NCBI GenBank assembly: GCA_950295325.1
Contig: OX485804.1
Location: 5,396,001 to 5,456,000, forward strand
Length of the DNA stretch: 60,000 nt
Source: Polytrichum commune
Taxonomy: Eukaryota; Streptophyta; Polytrichopsida; Polytrichales; Polytrichaceae
Reading direction: 5' to 3'
Positions 1 to 12,730 of this stretch are shown here, piece after piece; the stretch's first letter is position 1, and every line of letters starts with the position of its first letter. The notes under the pieces were generated by a model. It worked only from the letters and a program-made list of their open reading frames with translations. It searched no databases and was not told where the DNA came from. Both the position numbers and the translations under genes were made by a program.

Positions 1-195
1 AAACATACAGAAATCAAAGCTGATGGACATTCTTTGCTCTGAGAGCTGTAAAGAATTCTGTCATCTTTTCTGCTTGAAATGTTGCACATGGAATGAGGCT
101 CTAGATGGTCAAAGAGGGCCAATCAGATGTATTGACATAGGAATTCCTACTGCCTCCTACACCAAGCATCTTATAAATCCTATTACAATGTACAG

Positions 196-1684
196 GGTAT
201 GCCCGGTGTGGGTGGTGGCGCTGCTGGTCTTGGAGCCCTGGATTTTCTGCGAAACAACCCACAGGTTTTAACTTCTTACTTTAGTATAGATATTTGTTTA
301 CCATTGGTGACTTTTTTTGTGGAAGCTAAGTATCTTAACAGGAACAGTTTGCAATAGTTTTGAAACGGGCCAGTGAGATACTTATCTTGAGCTTCAGGTG
401 TTGTGTTGAATGATGTGGGACAGTGATGTATCTTGTGAGAATCTATTAGTCATTTTTCCTCTATCTTTGACTAGTACATTTTCAAGATATACATCACTGT
501 TAAGTGCTTTGATTGTTTTTATGACTCTAGATTTTGTTTGTCTGGAGGGCAAGGTAATTCATTTGTTAGTTTGGCAGTCTTCTAGTATCACTTCATTGCA
601 GGTTGTCTTCAATCAAGCTCTGGGGTTCATTTACATCTCAGACCTCTAATCCTGAATCTAGTTCTTTTTGAATGACTAGATATGTGCTGACTATTACCCC
701 TTGATTGACAGTTTCAAGCATTGAGGACAATGGTTCAAGCCAACCCTCAAATACTACAGGTATACTTAACAGTCCAGACTATGGTTCTTGGATACCATTG
801 TTATTGTACTTGAAGGTACATAATCTTGTGGAGATATGGCACATGCTCACTGACTAGATTCACGTTATTTATGCACTGCTTTGTGGGATTATTTTTGATG
901 GAATCAACAGCCGATGCTGCAAGAATTGGGAAAGCAAAACCCAGCCCTTCTGAGACTTATCAATGAAAATCAAGCTGAGTTTCTGCGCCTTATCAATGAG
1001 GCTGGTGGTGAAGGCGGTGAGGGGTAAGTAGGGCAGGATTATAATGTTTCACTAAGATTTGGATGGTAGCAGTGCCCTTGATTCACTGGGAATAATCTTG
1101 GGATCCACATGTAGCCTGGTGCTAATGCAAAGAAAAAAGATCTGGTGTTGGGGTGTTTCTTCTTTGTTCTTGATTTTATAAATTGCTTGAAGCCTTGATG
1201 TTGAGGTTCCTTGAAATAAGCAATTTGGATGGTGTGGGAACTGCAGGGACGTTTTGGGCCAGCTTGCAGGAGCAATGCCTCAGTCTATCAATGTTACTCC
1301 AGAAGAGAGGGAAGCCATTGACCGGGTATAACATATTGCTGTTTTTTGATAATACTATTTCTTAGAGGCAGTGGCTGACCATGTTATTTGATTGATTTCA
1401 TTCTTTATCTTTCATGGAAGTCTTCATTTAAATAGCACCTCATGATATATAGTCACCATGCATTTTACCGAACAAAGTAGTTTCTGGAAAGTTCTTAATG
1501 AGCTAAATTGATCTTATGTTGATGGTTGGAACCAAGACTGACATGATATTGTGGGCTTGTGCAGTTGGAGGGCATGGGATTTGACCGCGCACTGGTGATT
1601 GAAGCATTCCTTGCATGTGATAAAAATGAGCAACTAGCTGCCAACTACCTTTTGGAACATGCAGGTGATTACGAAGAATTGTAA
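196..1684 (+). CDS. RAD23: RAD23-type ubiquitin receptor, C-terminal part
   Basis: This gene encodes a shuttle protein that binds polyubiquitinated substrates and delivers them to the proteasome; it also partners XPC/RAD4 in nucleotide-excision repair. Five exons are visible: 196-264, 712-759, 911-1023, 1247-1325 and 1565-1684. All have GT-AG borders and join in phase to the last 142 residues and a TAA stop. The first four encode the XPC-binding (STI1-like) region, seen as [16 protein letters not shown], then [21 protein letters not shown] and [10 protein letters not shown]. The last exon encodes the C-terminal UBA2 domain, starting [15 protein letters not shown] and ending [13 protein letters not shown]. 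The N-terminal ubiquitin-like domain and UBA1 must lie before the window. Bases 1-195 read as intron ending in TGTACAG. The motif order matches plant RAD23 closely and I see nothing broken. Confidence 0.95.
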
Positions 1685-2585
1685 CTATGGAAATGGTGAC
1701 TAGATATCTGTACATTTCAATGGTGCTCTCTTCACTACTTGTGTTTCAGGATTACATCTGGTTTGGCCTTCCACCATCCAGAGAATAGATTTTTCTTGTT
1801 TAACAATACATCCCTCTTGGCTACTATTCTTGGGCCTTGTCTCCACCACTTTAGTATAACAGTAGGTAGGGGAGTAGGTTTCTTGGGTACTACTGGTTCA
1901 AATGTGAACGCTGCCAAGGTTCAGCAAGTTAGGCGAACCTTGTCAGGTGGGTATCTTGCCAGGAGGTTTATTGCCCACCTGTCAGTGTTGTGAAACTCTT
2001 AGCAACAATGTGTTTGCATTTGGGTTGCCAATGGTTGAAATGTGTTCTGGTCATGCACATATTTGCTGGCCTGTCAGATCCAGATTTGAGTTAGTTGCAG
2101 CCACAATAGCCCCTTTCTCCTCTCTTTCCAACTATGTCAATGTCTTGTGTGTGGTGAAGTATAATAATGTAGGTGATCTTTTTCAGGGGCATCCAACAAG
2201 CTGTAGTGAGAAGTAAATACAGTCTACTTGGGATTCATCATGTGCCTTCCCTGTGTAGTTTGTCTTGTGTTAATGGGTTCTGAATTCCAGTTCTTTAGGT
2301 TGCAATATTTCCAAATCACAGAGTACAGATTGCTCATTTATGAACATGGCCATGATTGAGGTGGTCAGGGTGTCCTTTACTCAAATATCTTTCTGTAGAC
2401 AACATCTTATCCACCTACTGTCATTATGGACAGTAATTTTCTTCCCTTCTTTTTTTGATTCATGTGGCGCCTATTCTATAAAAGCATACCTCAAACGCAA
2501 ACTCATATTGAGTACCTGTGAACTACATCTTAGTTGTGATGTTGGGTAAAATGATTCAAGAAAAACATTCAATTAAACAATAGAG

Positions 2586-2712
2586 TGTTCTTTGTTCAAA
2601 CCTCCACAGTGACTCCAAGCATGCATCGAAAGCTTACCGAACATGAAAAGTTTTGTATGTAAAAAAATCAACTCCCAATCAATACTCCGGCTGAACTATC
2701 GCATAACTCTAA
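2586..2712 (+). repeat. Dispersed repeat family C, copy 1
   Basis: This stretch of about 125 bp shares a run of blocks with 21350-21480 and 21848-21965: TTTGTTCAAACCTCCACA, then an ACCGAACATG-type block, then TTGTATG...AACAACTCCC and a final ...ATAACT.TAATA block. Similarity was judged by eye at roughly 70-80%. No coding frame or terminal repeats are visible. It could be a decayed MITE or SINE. Confidence 0.5.
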
Positions 2713-4840
2713 TATAAAAAGTTTATTCATGTCTTCAGTCATATGGAGTTTAACATTCTATGCGACCTAAATTTTTATTGGGTGGATGTCATGCCTCTAG
2801 CAACTCGTGATTTACTAGCAAAAGTGTTCAAGGTACCCATTATTTGCAAAGTGATACGCCATGTGATCATTGTGGTCAATATCTTAGTGTGAACTTGGAA
2901 CCGGAGGTTACCAATAGAGGTGTGTGTTGACTATGTGGTCAATTTCTTAATCAAACACCTATATTTAAGTCGTATGTGGCCAAGGTTGTTGTTAAGTTAT
3001 ATACGTGGCTCAAAATACATGAAAATTGTAAATTCAATAGTAAACACAATTGGTTGGGCGTATGTGGTTGCTTAAAGGCTAAGACGATCTCCACTTTGGA
3101 CTCTCACAACTTTTGCAGTTTATGAATATTGCACCACAATCACATTGGATTCTTTTTTGAAAATTACAATGGTTGCCTTGATGCCACACGGGGTGCATTT
3201 TTGTTTGTGAAATGACCCGTGGGATCCCAAGGGCAATAAAGGGTTACATGCGTAATTAGGATGAGATGATGAGCAAATCGAAAGTTGAGGTTGTAGCCAT
3301 TTTACTCATTATATTCAAAGTTTATATGAATTTCCCACTCATTATCAAAGTGAAATTTCTCTTTCTCCTCAATTGATCATATAGTGCCCCCTCTTGCCAC
3401 CCCCCCCCCCCCCACCCCACACACACACAGTTACGTTGCCAATTGAACCTAGAACAATTAACAAATTTTGACTAATGTAGTCCAATCTATTTTAGAGACA
3501 TGTCTTTATGGTATCTATTTAGTTCCACGCCGAGCCACCCACCACTCAAACATAGTTGACTGATTAAGAGAAGCAACCGAATTAGGGCCGCTTATCTCAT
3601 GTGGTGTTGGAAGTGCCCATAATAGGGCCATATCTTACGTCCATCTATATTTGACGAGGCTCAAATTTCGGTCTAAAAAATCAAGGTGTGTGCCCCTTAA
3701 GTGGCCACTTGCCTTACCTACTTTTTGAGCTCTCGGTGGTCACTAAGCCCTCTTTAAAGTGGGAAATATACTAATTCCAACAATTTCACCTACATGTAGA
3801 TCATAAGATGCACATGCACACGCTAACTTCTTCTCAATGAAATGAAACCGTTCAATTAATATCGATAAGTGGGACAAACCAAAGGTATTAAGAGTTGGCA
3901 TAACTAAAAACAGGGGGGAGGCAAGTTTATTGGGAAGGCAAGTTTGCATTTGTGGCATAATCTCTCTCTCTCTTTTAGTGACAATTGAACCTAGAATCGT
4001 TAATATATTATGAGCACATAGTCCAATCTCATCATTGGAAGGCAATGGATCTTGACGAACTCAAAGTCTAGGTGAGGTTTCCAAGTTTAGTGAAGGGATT
4101 CCAAGTTGACATTTCCTTCCGTCGATTATACGCCCAAGAGACACACCTTCACACCTTAGCATCAATTGGCCCGGAAAAACTTTGCGTGTGTGAATGCGTG
4201 TGGCCCCCCTTCCTTCCTTCCGGGCAGCTTCTTGCGGGCGCCATGAAAATATCCCAATTGTGCCACATGCCCGATTTTGGCGAGCATTGAAATGTTACAC
4301 CCACATTCCACTGCACGGAATCCCCTTGAAACAACCAACCTTGAAGTAGCTTAGGGTACACAGGTGGCAACAAACACACGTCAAAAAGCAAAGGTGGGGG
4401 GGGGGGGGGGAAGTCATGCGATTGGTTGTTTGAGATCCACCCAAGTACTAACTTACTTAGGTGCATGTGACCGCCGGGGCGGTTTTTGGGACATAATTGC
4501 TCCAAATCCTTGTGAATTTCCAAGACATCTTTTGGTTTCTCTTCATTAAACCGAGGAATATTCTCTAACTTCCTCCATATGGGCCGGTGAATTTCCCGGG
4601 AGTCTTGAAATTCAACCGGCAGTCACTTCTTCCCGTTCACTATACTACACTAAATATGATCTTTAGCATTGTATGGTATTTAATGTCACTATGGTAACTT
4701 TTCATACGACACTTCTTACGAGTAAGTGAACAAATATTGTCATGAATGGTTGAAATTCGCATGAAAATTCACTTGATCAATGACAGTAATTGTAGTCATT
4801 TTGGGGCTAAGAAGTAGTGTTGGAGACACTAAACCCGGGT

Positions 4841-4908
4841 TTACAATTAGTATGGAGGCAAGACAATTAAAATTGGTGACACTAAATATCATGCTTATTA
4901 GTATAGCT
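4841..4908 (+). repeat. Dispersed repeat family A, copy 1
   Basis: The core reads TTTACAATTAGTAT, then CAAGACAATTAAAATTGG, then TGACACTAAATATCAT and a TAGCT end. It matches 6424-6487 in the same orientation and the reverse complement of 57401-57468. A further short piece (CTACACTAAATATGATCTTTAG) lies at about 4645. Its ACACTAAATA ends resemble the internal part of the MITE at 12532-12730. Confidence 0.55.
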
Positions 4909-5194
4909 AGGCCCGGGTGCCAACAAACACACACTAGAGCAGTGGCTCGTGCCGACAACGAGGCAACTGAAACGTATTGTACACTTTTTCTCAGTGGACC
5001 AATCAGGAGCCGCCAGGTCACTGGCTCACTCTCTCCCTCTCTCGCGTTGGGTGCACTCACAGCCTCTCGTTCTCAGTCCGGATCCCATTGGCCAGCTGCA
5101 GCAACCCCTTTTTTGTCAACACGGCCTTTCACCGATTCTCAGAAAAACCTAATTCCATTACGTCACATTAATATATATAATATATATAACATAA

Positions 5195-5226
5195 CATATT
5201 CTATTCTATTCTATTCTATTCTATTG
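5195..5226 (+). repeat. Pentanucleotide microsatellite (CTATT)n
   Basis: About six perfect CTATT units, flanked on the left by TATATA-rich DNA. It is a simple sequence repeat with no associated gene. Confidence 0.9.
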
Positions 5227-6423
5227 TGTTATATTATATTATATACACACACTGCCATCTATGTTGTTGATCGCATCTGACGGCTGCCAGCCCACCCACA
5301 AGTGGGCCGATGCCACGTCACCCAAGTACAGTAGTCGGAGAACGGCAATTGGTGGTGGTCGTTCCTTATAGGACGTAGGGTGGCCTCAATACACACGCTC
5401 TATACGGGACTCAACACGTTCGAAAAATCATGTTTCTATATATGTATTGGTTTAAACATTGTCTTATGTCGAGGAGAATATCAAAGTATACTATACTTGA
5501 CATTGTTGATCAAAATACAATGTATATATTCGCATACAAGGGCGTCCAAGCTGCGTGGTTGAATTTTAATCTTCAACATCATCCATGCATTCAACCAAAT
5601 CAAACAGTGCACTTGAGATAGGGTCACTTTTGACACAGTTAGTTGAAAATGGAGGTATGTAGCTCATATACATCTCGGGGATTTCACTCCCTCTTATATT
5701 TTGCATACACGTGCGTTCGGGACCTATTTATTGGGGGTATTTTTCAAAATAAAGGTGTGATGGTATTTTACATGTAATCCTTTTCACTATTTAGAAACCC
5801 CCTATATTATATGTAAGTTTTTTACAAAATTTATCTACAATGAATATATTAGACCCTATTTTTTATCGTACGTTGTTCTACGATTTTCTCCAGTGAACCC
5901 CCCGAGATATACATGTGTTGTGTGTGTGGAAAAGTCCAATATGAGCCTATTAGATGCTTAAAGATTAAGCATCGACACCGGGGGGGGGGGTTGAAGGCCA
6001 CATGGCACGGGCATGCTCATTAATATGTGTGCATCATGTTTGACTACTGAAATGTATTAAGCTTAGTATGTCAATGAAGTTACACAGTTGCTAACATGGA
6101 GGGTGAATAGTAAATTAGCAAGTTTGATAAACTAATCGTCCATTAATAGCTAAGTCATGTGGCCATGTCAATAGAGGACCAAGTCCACTCATAAGCCACA
6201 AAGGGCAGAGAGACTATGATGGGATGACAATAGATCATTGTGTTGTTGATCATGCCTTCCTTAAAGAGCAACCCGCATACCTCGATTGGTATCAAGGCAT
6301 GTAATTATAAAGGAGGTTGGCGATGTTCAGCACATTGCCAACTTATTGTGTTCTTAGTTCCAAAGCTATCATCCTCTACCTTTCAATGCCTTATTGAGAG
6401 GTTTATTTTCACTATACCGTGGT

Positions 6424-6487
6424 GTACAATTAGTATTGTTCAAGACAACTAGAATTGGTGACACTAAATATCATATTTAATGTAGCT
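6424..6487 (+). repeat. Dispersed repeat family A, copy 2
   Basis: The same core as the copy at 4841-4908: TACAATTAGTATTGTT, CAAGACAACTAGAATTGG, TGACACTAAATATCAT and a TGTAGCT end. The match was made by eye. Confidence 0.55.
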
Positions 6488-6688
6488 ATTCTAAAACTTG
6501 GGCACACCTAATTCCATGGGATTACGGTAGAACATAACTCGCAACAACTACTCGTGCAACTCAATCCAACTCAATAATCCTAGTGTACGTCTTGACAATC
6601 CTTGTGATGGTGCATGAAGATATATCTTTCAATGATGCACCACATCTTACCGTTGACTTGCTCATCAAAGGGCACTCATTGTGGTCTC

Positions 6689-6710
6689 GGGGGGGGGGGG
6701 GGGGGGGGGG
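6689..6710 (+). repeat. Poly-G tract
   Basis: 22 consecutive G residues. Its exact length is probably unreliable, because homopolymers are error-prone in sequencing. Confidence 0.9.
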
Positions 6711-7080
6711 TGTTAAAAAGTTAAAGATATAGGTGCGAACAACCACTATTTTATAGGGGGGTATTACTTTCAATTTTTTTTTTTTTTTCACATGCTATCA
6801 TTATGTAAATTTCTACTTTGGGTTAATAGAAAAATGGCTTGCATTACTTATAATTCCAAATTACCTATTATTCCATACCCTATAGTACTTTAAAGATGTC
6901 CAGTGTCATTTTTTATACCCTATATTACTTTTAAGTCCATTTATAAATTTTTGCCCCCATGTTTTTAAAATACCTTATCATTTGTTCGCACGTATATTGC
7001 TACTCCAACCAATGACTACCCCCCCCCCCCGAGATGTGGTACTAAAACCAATAGCCAAAATGAACATTATCTTGCCCAAT

Positions 7081-7083
<3 letters not shown>

Positions 7084-7134
<51 letters not shown>
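7084..7134 (+). repeat. Dinucleotide microsatellite (GA)n
   Basis: About 25 perfect GA units with no interruption. A nominal open frame across it is only alternating Glu-Arg. Confidence 0.95.
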
Positions 7135-7137
<3 letters not shown>

Positions 7138-8089
7138 ACCCTTGATCAAAGCCATCAAATCAAATGTAAACTTGAGCCCATAACGAGCATACATTTAGTG
7201 TGTACCCCATCTGGAAGACTTGGAGAAATTATAATAGATTTGCAGTTCTTCAATACAAATCTCCATGAGTGTATTATAAGAGATGCTTTGTAAATACTAT
7301 AGTAATACACATACATGCATGCCTAAATATGATATAGACATGTGTTGACTACAACTCAATCTATTGTTCCAATTCATTTGTCCATAAATACATCTTTACA
7401 TTTTAATCATTTATAAAATGAAATCTCAAAAATTACATATTGATCCTTTTGTATTAGTTAACAAAGCACTAATTATTTTGGTTTAGCAATTCAATTATGA
7501 GCTCTATATGCACTCACAAAGGGAGGGTCAACGACAATGTTCTTTGTAGGACAAGGTATGTGGGTGTTATTCGGTTTGTTTTCCATGTTCTCCAATAGTT
7601 TTATACTAATTAGATTTACACAACAAAAAAATTGTTGCATTAGCAACATTGATGAAGCATCAACAAAAGTCAGGCTGAAATCCAAACCTCCTTAACTTTA
7701 GTTATGGTCATCGGAAGTGCATGCTTGTTGATTCCTTAACTGAATACAAAGGTCCTCCTAGTTGTGCTCACTATTGAGTTTGGAGTGAGTAACAAAATTT
7801 GAAAACTTAGTCCAATATGTTATAAAAATGTGCCTTTCATGGCGTTTATTCTTTGATCCTCACCCGACCACACACCAATCAAGTATAGGTGTTCGATTAA
7901 GAAAAGACACCGAACAACACCCACTTACCTTCATTCATTTCATACTTGGATAGGTGACTATTGCATACAACCCAAGGACAAATGGTCATAGCAAATATCA
8001 TTCCACACACATAGAAACCACAAAGAGTGAAAGAACACAAGGTAGACATGCATGATTCCAACACGACAATAATATGAACACTTGTATAT

Positions 8090-8290
8090 TTGAGTGGTTC
8101 GTGGTTATGTGTAGATCTAAAGTTGGACACTGGAAAAATGTGTGATAAAGAGCTAGGACTGCGTGCTCAAAATATGTCAACCATCCTAGAGTCAATGGAC
8201 AATATGATTAAGTGGACCTATACGACCACTTAATGAGCACGAGAATCTCTACTTTGACAACAAATAAGATATTCATGAGACTCCAAAAAT
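8090..8290 (+). repeat. Dispersed repeat family B, copy 1
   Basis: Ordered blocks GAGTGGT, GGTTATGTGTAGATCTAA, GTTGGACAC, GCTCAAAATATGTCAACCA, TCTAGAGTCAATGG and ACAATATGATTAAGTGG also occur, diverged, at 23256-23430 and 52891-53060, and more weakly at about 2900-3120. No coding capacity. It is probably an old non-autonomous element. Confidence 0.5.
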
Positions 8291-8390
8291 CATGACACAA
8301 ATGGCTAGAGGTGCAAATTAATTTGCTAATCATCTCGCACCAATTGCTTGTTTTATATAGTATATGAAAGAGGAAAAAATAAACCCAAAG

Positions 8391-8884
8391 AATACATGTC
8401 TACCGTATGTATCCTTTAAAAGTACGCCACACACATAACGGTATAGTACGAATATAGTAGCCAGCCTGAGATACCCGGAGGGCCCGACAATTCAAGTCGG
8501 AGACACCGTTCCAGGGTTTCGGATACCCGCCGGATAACAGGGACCGACCAACGGTGTGGTCGGAGCCGTTCTGCTGAAGATACTTTGATACCCGGGGGAC
8601 GGAGACCTGGCACCTTCTCTTCGGTTCCCTCTTAGAAGGAAGGGAAGGGAAGGGAAGGCAGTCGAAGCATCTAGAACCCTGACCCTCTTCCCTTCTAGGG
8701 CCTTCCAACCCTGTGTAGAAAAGCGTCCCCCCTCCTCCTCATTTCTCATTCTCTGCTCTTCTCTCTGCATCTCTTATTTTTTTGGTTGTCTTTGCAACTG
8801 GCTTGTTGCGGCGCTCTCTGCGGACGTCTTTCTTTCTAGTTGTTTCTCACTGTTGCGCAAGAACATTGCTTACTGAGTGTTGCC
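8391..8884 (+). promoter_or_regulatory. HSP70 promoter and 5' UTR region
   Basis: The 0.5 kb before the HSP70 ATG is less AT-rich than its surroundings and contains purine tracts (repeated GGGAA at about 8637-8658) and CT-rich leader-like sequence (8735-8780). One heat-shock-element-like site, GAAgcATCtaGAA at 8664-8676, matches the nGAAnnTTCnnGAA pattern except for one base in the middle unit. I see no clear TATA box at a normal distance, so the start site cannot be placed. Confidence 0.45.
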
Positions 8885-11244
8885 ATGGCGGGCAAGGGTG
8901 AAGGGCCGGCTATCGGCATCGACTTGGGCACAACATACAGTTGTGTCGGCGTGTGGCAGCATGATCGTGTGGAGATCATCGCTAATGACCAGGGGAATAG
9001 GACTACCCCCAGTTATGTTGCTTTCACCGATACGGAGCGTCTCATTGGTGACGCCGCCAAGAACCAGGTGGCGATGAACCCTACCAACACTGTCTTCGGT
9101 GAGTTTTCTGGCTTCCTTGTTCTTCCTTTTAGATGTGTTAGGTTTTAATGTTGTCGAGACGTTTTTGTGCGCTTTGTTGTTAGCTTTGTGCATGTAGGAA
9201 TGGGTGCTTTTCGGATGTTTTTGCTGCACTGGAAACCGACAACAATACATTTATGTAGTGTTTGGAGTTAGGTTTATGTGTAGTATGTGGCATGAAGACA
9301 TGTAGAGATGTTGCAGTCCACCTTGTCGACTTCGGACGTGTCTGGGTAGTGATTTTTGTGTGTCATCTGTCATTTGTTAGGTTTTCTGCTTATGGTATGG
9401 CTAGTATATGATGTTGAATCTGGTTATCGGAAAGATACATTCCATTATCAAGTACTCCTGCTAGGTGTCATTCTTAATGATTTTCTCGTTTCTCTCTTTC
9501 AGATGCCAAGAGGTTGATCGGAAGGCGGTTCAGCGATGCCTCCGTCCAGAGTGACATCAAGTTGTGGCCATTCAAGGTCACTCCCGGACCGGCTGAGAAG
9601 CCCATGATTAGCGTGCAATACAAGGGCGAGGAGAAGAGCTTCGCGGCTGAGGAGATTTCCTCCATGGTCCTTATCAAGATGAAGGAGATCGCCGAGGCTT
9701 ACCTTGGGTCCACCATCAAGAACGCCGTCGTCACCGTTCCCGCCTACTTCAACGACTCTCAGAGGCAGGCAACCAAGGATGCCGGAGTGATTGCTGGTTT
9801 GAACGTGATGCGTATTATCAACGAGCCCACCGCTGCTGCCATTGCCTACGGTTTGGACAAGAAGGCCACCTCAGTGGGTGAGAAGAATGTGCTGATCTTC
9901 GATTTGGGAGGCGGGACCTTCGATGTGTCTCTATTGACCATCGAGGAGGGTATTTTCGAGGTAAAGGCTACAGCCGGAGACACCCATTTGGGAGGAGAAG
10001 ATTTTGACAATAGAATGGTTAATCACTTCGTCCAGGAATTTAAGCGTAAGTATAAGAAGGATATTAGCAGCAACCCCCGTGCCCTCAGGAGACTGAGGAC
10101 CGCCGCTGAGAGGGCGAAGAGGACTCTATCGTCCACTGCCCAGACCACCATTGAAATCGATTCATTGTACGAAGGAGTTGACTTCTACTCGACAATCACC
10201 CGTGCTAGATTTGAGGAGTTGAACATGGATATGTTCAGGAAGTGCATGGAGCCAGTAGAGAAGTGTTTGAGGGATGCTAAGATGGATAAGTCTTCCATCC
10301 ACGATGTGGTGTTGGTCGGAGGTTCCACCCGTATCCCCAAGGTTCAGCAGTTGTTGCAAGATTTCTTCAACGGAAAGGAATTGTGCAAGTCCATCAACCC
10401 CGATGAAGCCGTTGCGTACGGTGCCGCCGTGCAGGCCGCCATCTTGTCGGGAGAGGGCAACGAGAAGGTCCAGGACTTGCTTTTGTTGGATGTGACCCCA
10501 TTGTCGACCGGTTTGGAGACTGCAGGAGGAGTGATGACGGTGTTGATTCCGAGGAACACCACCATCCCCACGAAGAAGGAGCAGGTATTCTCGACATACT
10601 CCGACAACCAGCCCGGAGTGTTGATCCAGGTGTACGAAGGAGAGAGGGCTAGGACCAGGGACAACAACTTGCTCGGAAAGTTCGAGCTTTCTGGAATTCC
10701 CCCTGCTCCAAGAGGAGTGCCCCAGATCACGGTGTGCTTCGATATTGATGCCAATGGTATCTTGAACGTGTCCGCGGAGGACAAGACGACGGGACAGAAG
10801 AACAAGATCACGATCACGAACGACAAGGGTCGTCTGTCTAAGGACGAGATCGAGAAGATGGTCCAGGAGGCGGAGAAGTACAAGTCTGAGGACGAGGACC
10901 ACAAGAAGAAGATCGAGTCGAAGAACAGCCTGGAGAACTACGCATACAACATGAGGAACACGATTAAGGATGACAAGATTGCATCGAACTTGGACGGTGC
11001 TGACAAGAAGAAAATCGAGGAGGCTGTTGAGGCTGCGATCCAATGGTTGGACCAAAACCAGTTGGCCGAGAGCGATGAGTTCGATGACAAGATGAAGGAA
11101 TTGGAGAGCATCTGCAACCCCATCATCGCCCGCATGTACCAGGGCGGTGCCGGAGGCGCTCCAGGAGCTGGAGGTGCCCCATCATACGGCGGCGAGGATG
11201 ATGCCCCATCAGGCGCTGGCCCTAAGATTGAGGAGGTGGACTAA
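8885..11244 (+). CDS. HSP70: Cytosolic heat-shock protein 70
   Basis: This is an ATP-dependent chaperone of the cytosol and nucleus. Exon 1 is 8885-9098 and exon 2 is 9503-11244. The intron (GTGAGT...TTTCAG) interrupts the Asp codon of the [13 protein letters not shown] block, a position I recall as conserved in many eukaryotic HSP70 genes. The joined protein is 651 residues, normal for the family. Signatures present are IDLGTTYS (about 12-19), [14 protein letters not shown] (about 203-216) and [12 protein letters not shown] (about 340-351). The substrate-binding domain is followed by a Gly/Ala/Pro-rich tail and the terminal EEVD, which docks TPR co-chaperones and marks the cytosolic form. 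The ATG at 8885 ([15 protein letters not shown]) is chosen over the longer in-frame start at 8840 because it matches the family N-terminus. The gene looks intact. Confidence 0.97.
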
Positions 11245-12531
11245 TTTCGATGATAGCCTTGTGGCTGGGGTCGAATATACTTAATTTTTTGACACTAGTG
11301 GAATTACTTTATAAACTGTTTTGGCCGATTTTTTAAAGGGGCTGAAGCTCTGTTTATTTGTGAGCGTGGCTCCTCGAGATATGTAATTGACACTGAATCA
11401 ACTTGCGATTTGTTGGAGGACGGATGTCTCCAACAATTTTAGCTCATCCTTTCTTGCAATACTCTTTATGGTATGTGATGGTTGTGATTCGTACAGTGGC
11501 ATGTCTTCTGTGAAATGGGTTCTGTTTTAGGTCATTGCACTATCCCAGACATTAGAATTATCCGCCGTCTGTTTAATTTTACTGTTCTTTGATTTCGACA
11601 ATGTTTCTCCTGACGTAATCTCCTTTCCTCGAACATGAACATAGTTTCCAACATTTCTACAAAGACAATCACGTATTTACTTTGTTATTGATTTTGATAC
11701 CCTAAACATGCACACGGAAATTTTGTGTAGAAGTTTAAATTGAGGGAACTACATCTGCTAAGTGAAATGGACGACTTATTTTTCGCGAACAGTGTACAGC
11801 TGTAAAATTAAGATTACTGCCAGAAACACTTAGTCGCATGCAAGCTTGATTTTTATGAACTAGTGCAGAACATTATAATGTGATGAAATGTTATGGACAT
11901 TGTCGAATATGACAGCTGGTTATGCATGATTCTTGCTCGAAACGGAGAAGAGTCACTCCGCTACTGATCCGGCCATCAAAGATGACGTAGTGCATTGCAT
12001 GCAAACTGTTGACACCAGATTCTTTATGTTGAGTAATATAATTTCTGTAAAGCCGCACCCTAATCTGGAGAGCTTGTATCACAATGAGGAGAGGAATGGA
12101 GGAAAATATCCGAAGTACCACAACAATCCTTTGATTGCTTCTTGCATGATCTCTTTTTACTTGAAATGGCCACATGGAGGCAAGCATAATTAAAATCGAA
12201 TCATAATCTTGAAACTTATTAGAGCTGATTTGAACACAATGTTATGAAGTCTAATAACATTGTGTATGAGGGACGACCCAAGAAATAGGTGGGAAAAGAG
12301 AGGATAATAAAACATTAGTAGAGGAAGGAAAGGAGGGATAAGTTGGGTGTTTTACACTATGGTGAAGAAGTGCACTGGTCAATAATTGTAGGGAAATGGA
12401 GTGATATGCTTGGCTACGAAATGGGTTCTTCACTGGCTGGGGCTTATGAAGTAAAGTTGTTAGTAACCATTAATTTGATAAACTATAAATTTGACATTTA
12501 TTGGTAAAATATGAAATATATAGTGAATAAA
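11245..12531. other. HSP70 3' UTR and AT-rich spacer
   Basis: The region begins with the likely HSP70 3' UTR (about 11245-11500) and continues as AT-rich DNA without a recognisable gene. Open frames here are short and overlapping on both strands. Confidence 0.6.
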
Positions 12532-12730
12532 TATAGCATTGTGTAATTCCAAATAGTAAATGACGTTAAAGACAATATTTAGTGTAGTAACTTTCTACCT
12601 GCCTCTCCTAAATTTATCCTCTTCTCTTTTCTTTTCTTCCTACCGTATGCCTTCCAAGGGTATTCATTGAAGAGCTACACTAAATATTGTATTTAGTGTC
12701 ACTTACTCTCTGGAATCAAACAATGCTATA
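12532..12730. mobile_element. MITE with long terminal inverted repeats
   Basis: The left end TATAGCATTGTGTAATTCCA and the reverse complement of the right end (TATAGCATTGTTTGATTCCA) match over about 58 bp, with diverged positions. The inner arm edges carry ATATTTAGTGTAG-type sequence. The right arm itself contains a perfect 10-bp hairpin, ACACTAAATA-ttg-TATTTAGTGT, at 12677-12699. Total length is 199 bp and it is non-coding. I could not define a target duplication. Related single ends occur at about 12843, 13017, 17449, 57357 and 57867. Confidence 0.7.

Larger units (their letters stand above)
1685..8390. other. Intergenic repeat-rich DNA between RAD23 and HSP70
   Basis: No convincing gene is visible. 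After the RAD23 3' UTR the region holds copies of three dispersed repeat families (see separate entries), runs of C and G (about 3400-3413, 4387-4401, 5980-5990 and 6689-6710), an ATTCT-type pentanucleotide run at about 5195-5225, a GA run at 7084-7134, and AT-rich filler. Short open frames here are low-complexity or unsupported by similarity that I can recognise. Confidence 0.6.

Noticed and set aside
6982-7293. 103-codon frame containing an Arg-Glu run
   Set aside because: The middle is the GA microsatellite; the flanks look random.
10162-11055. Minus-strand open frame of 297 codons opposite HSP70
   Set aside because: It is an antisense shadow of the conserved HSP70 coding strand. Such frames are common opposite HSP70 genes and have misled annotation before.
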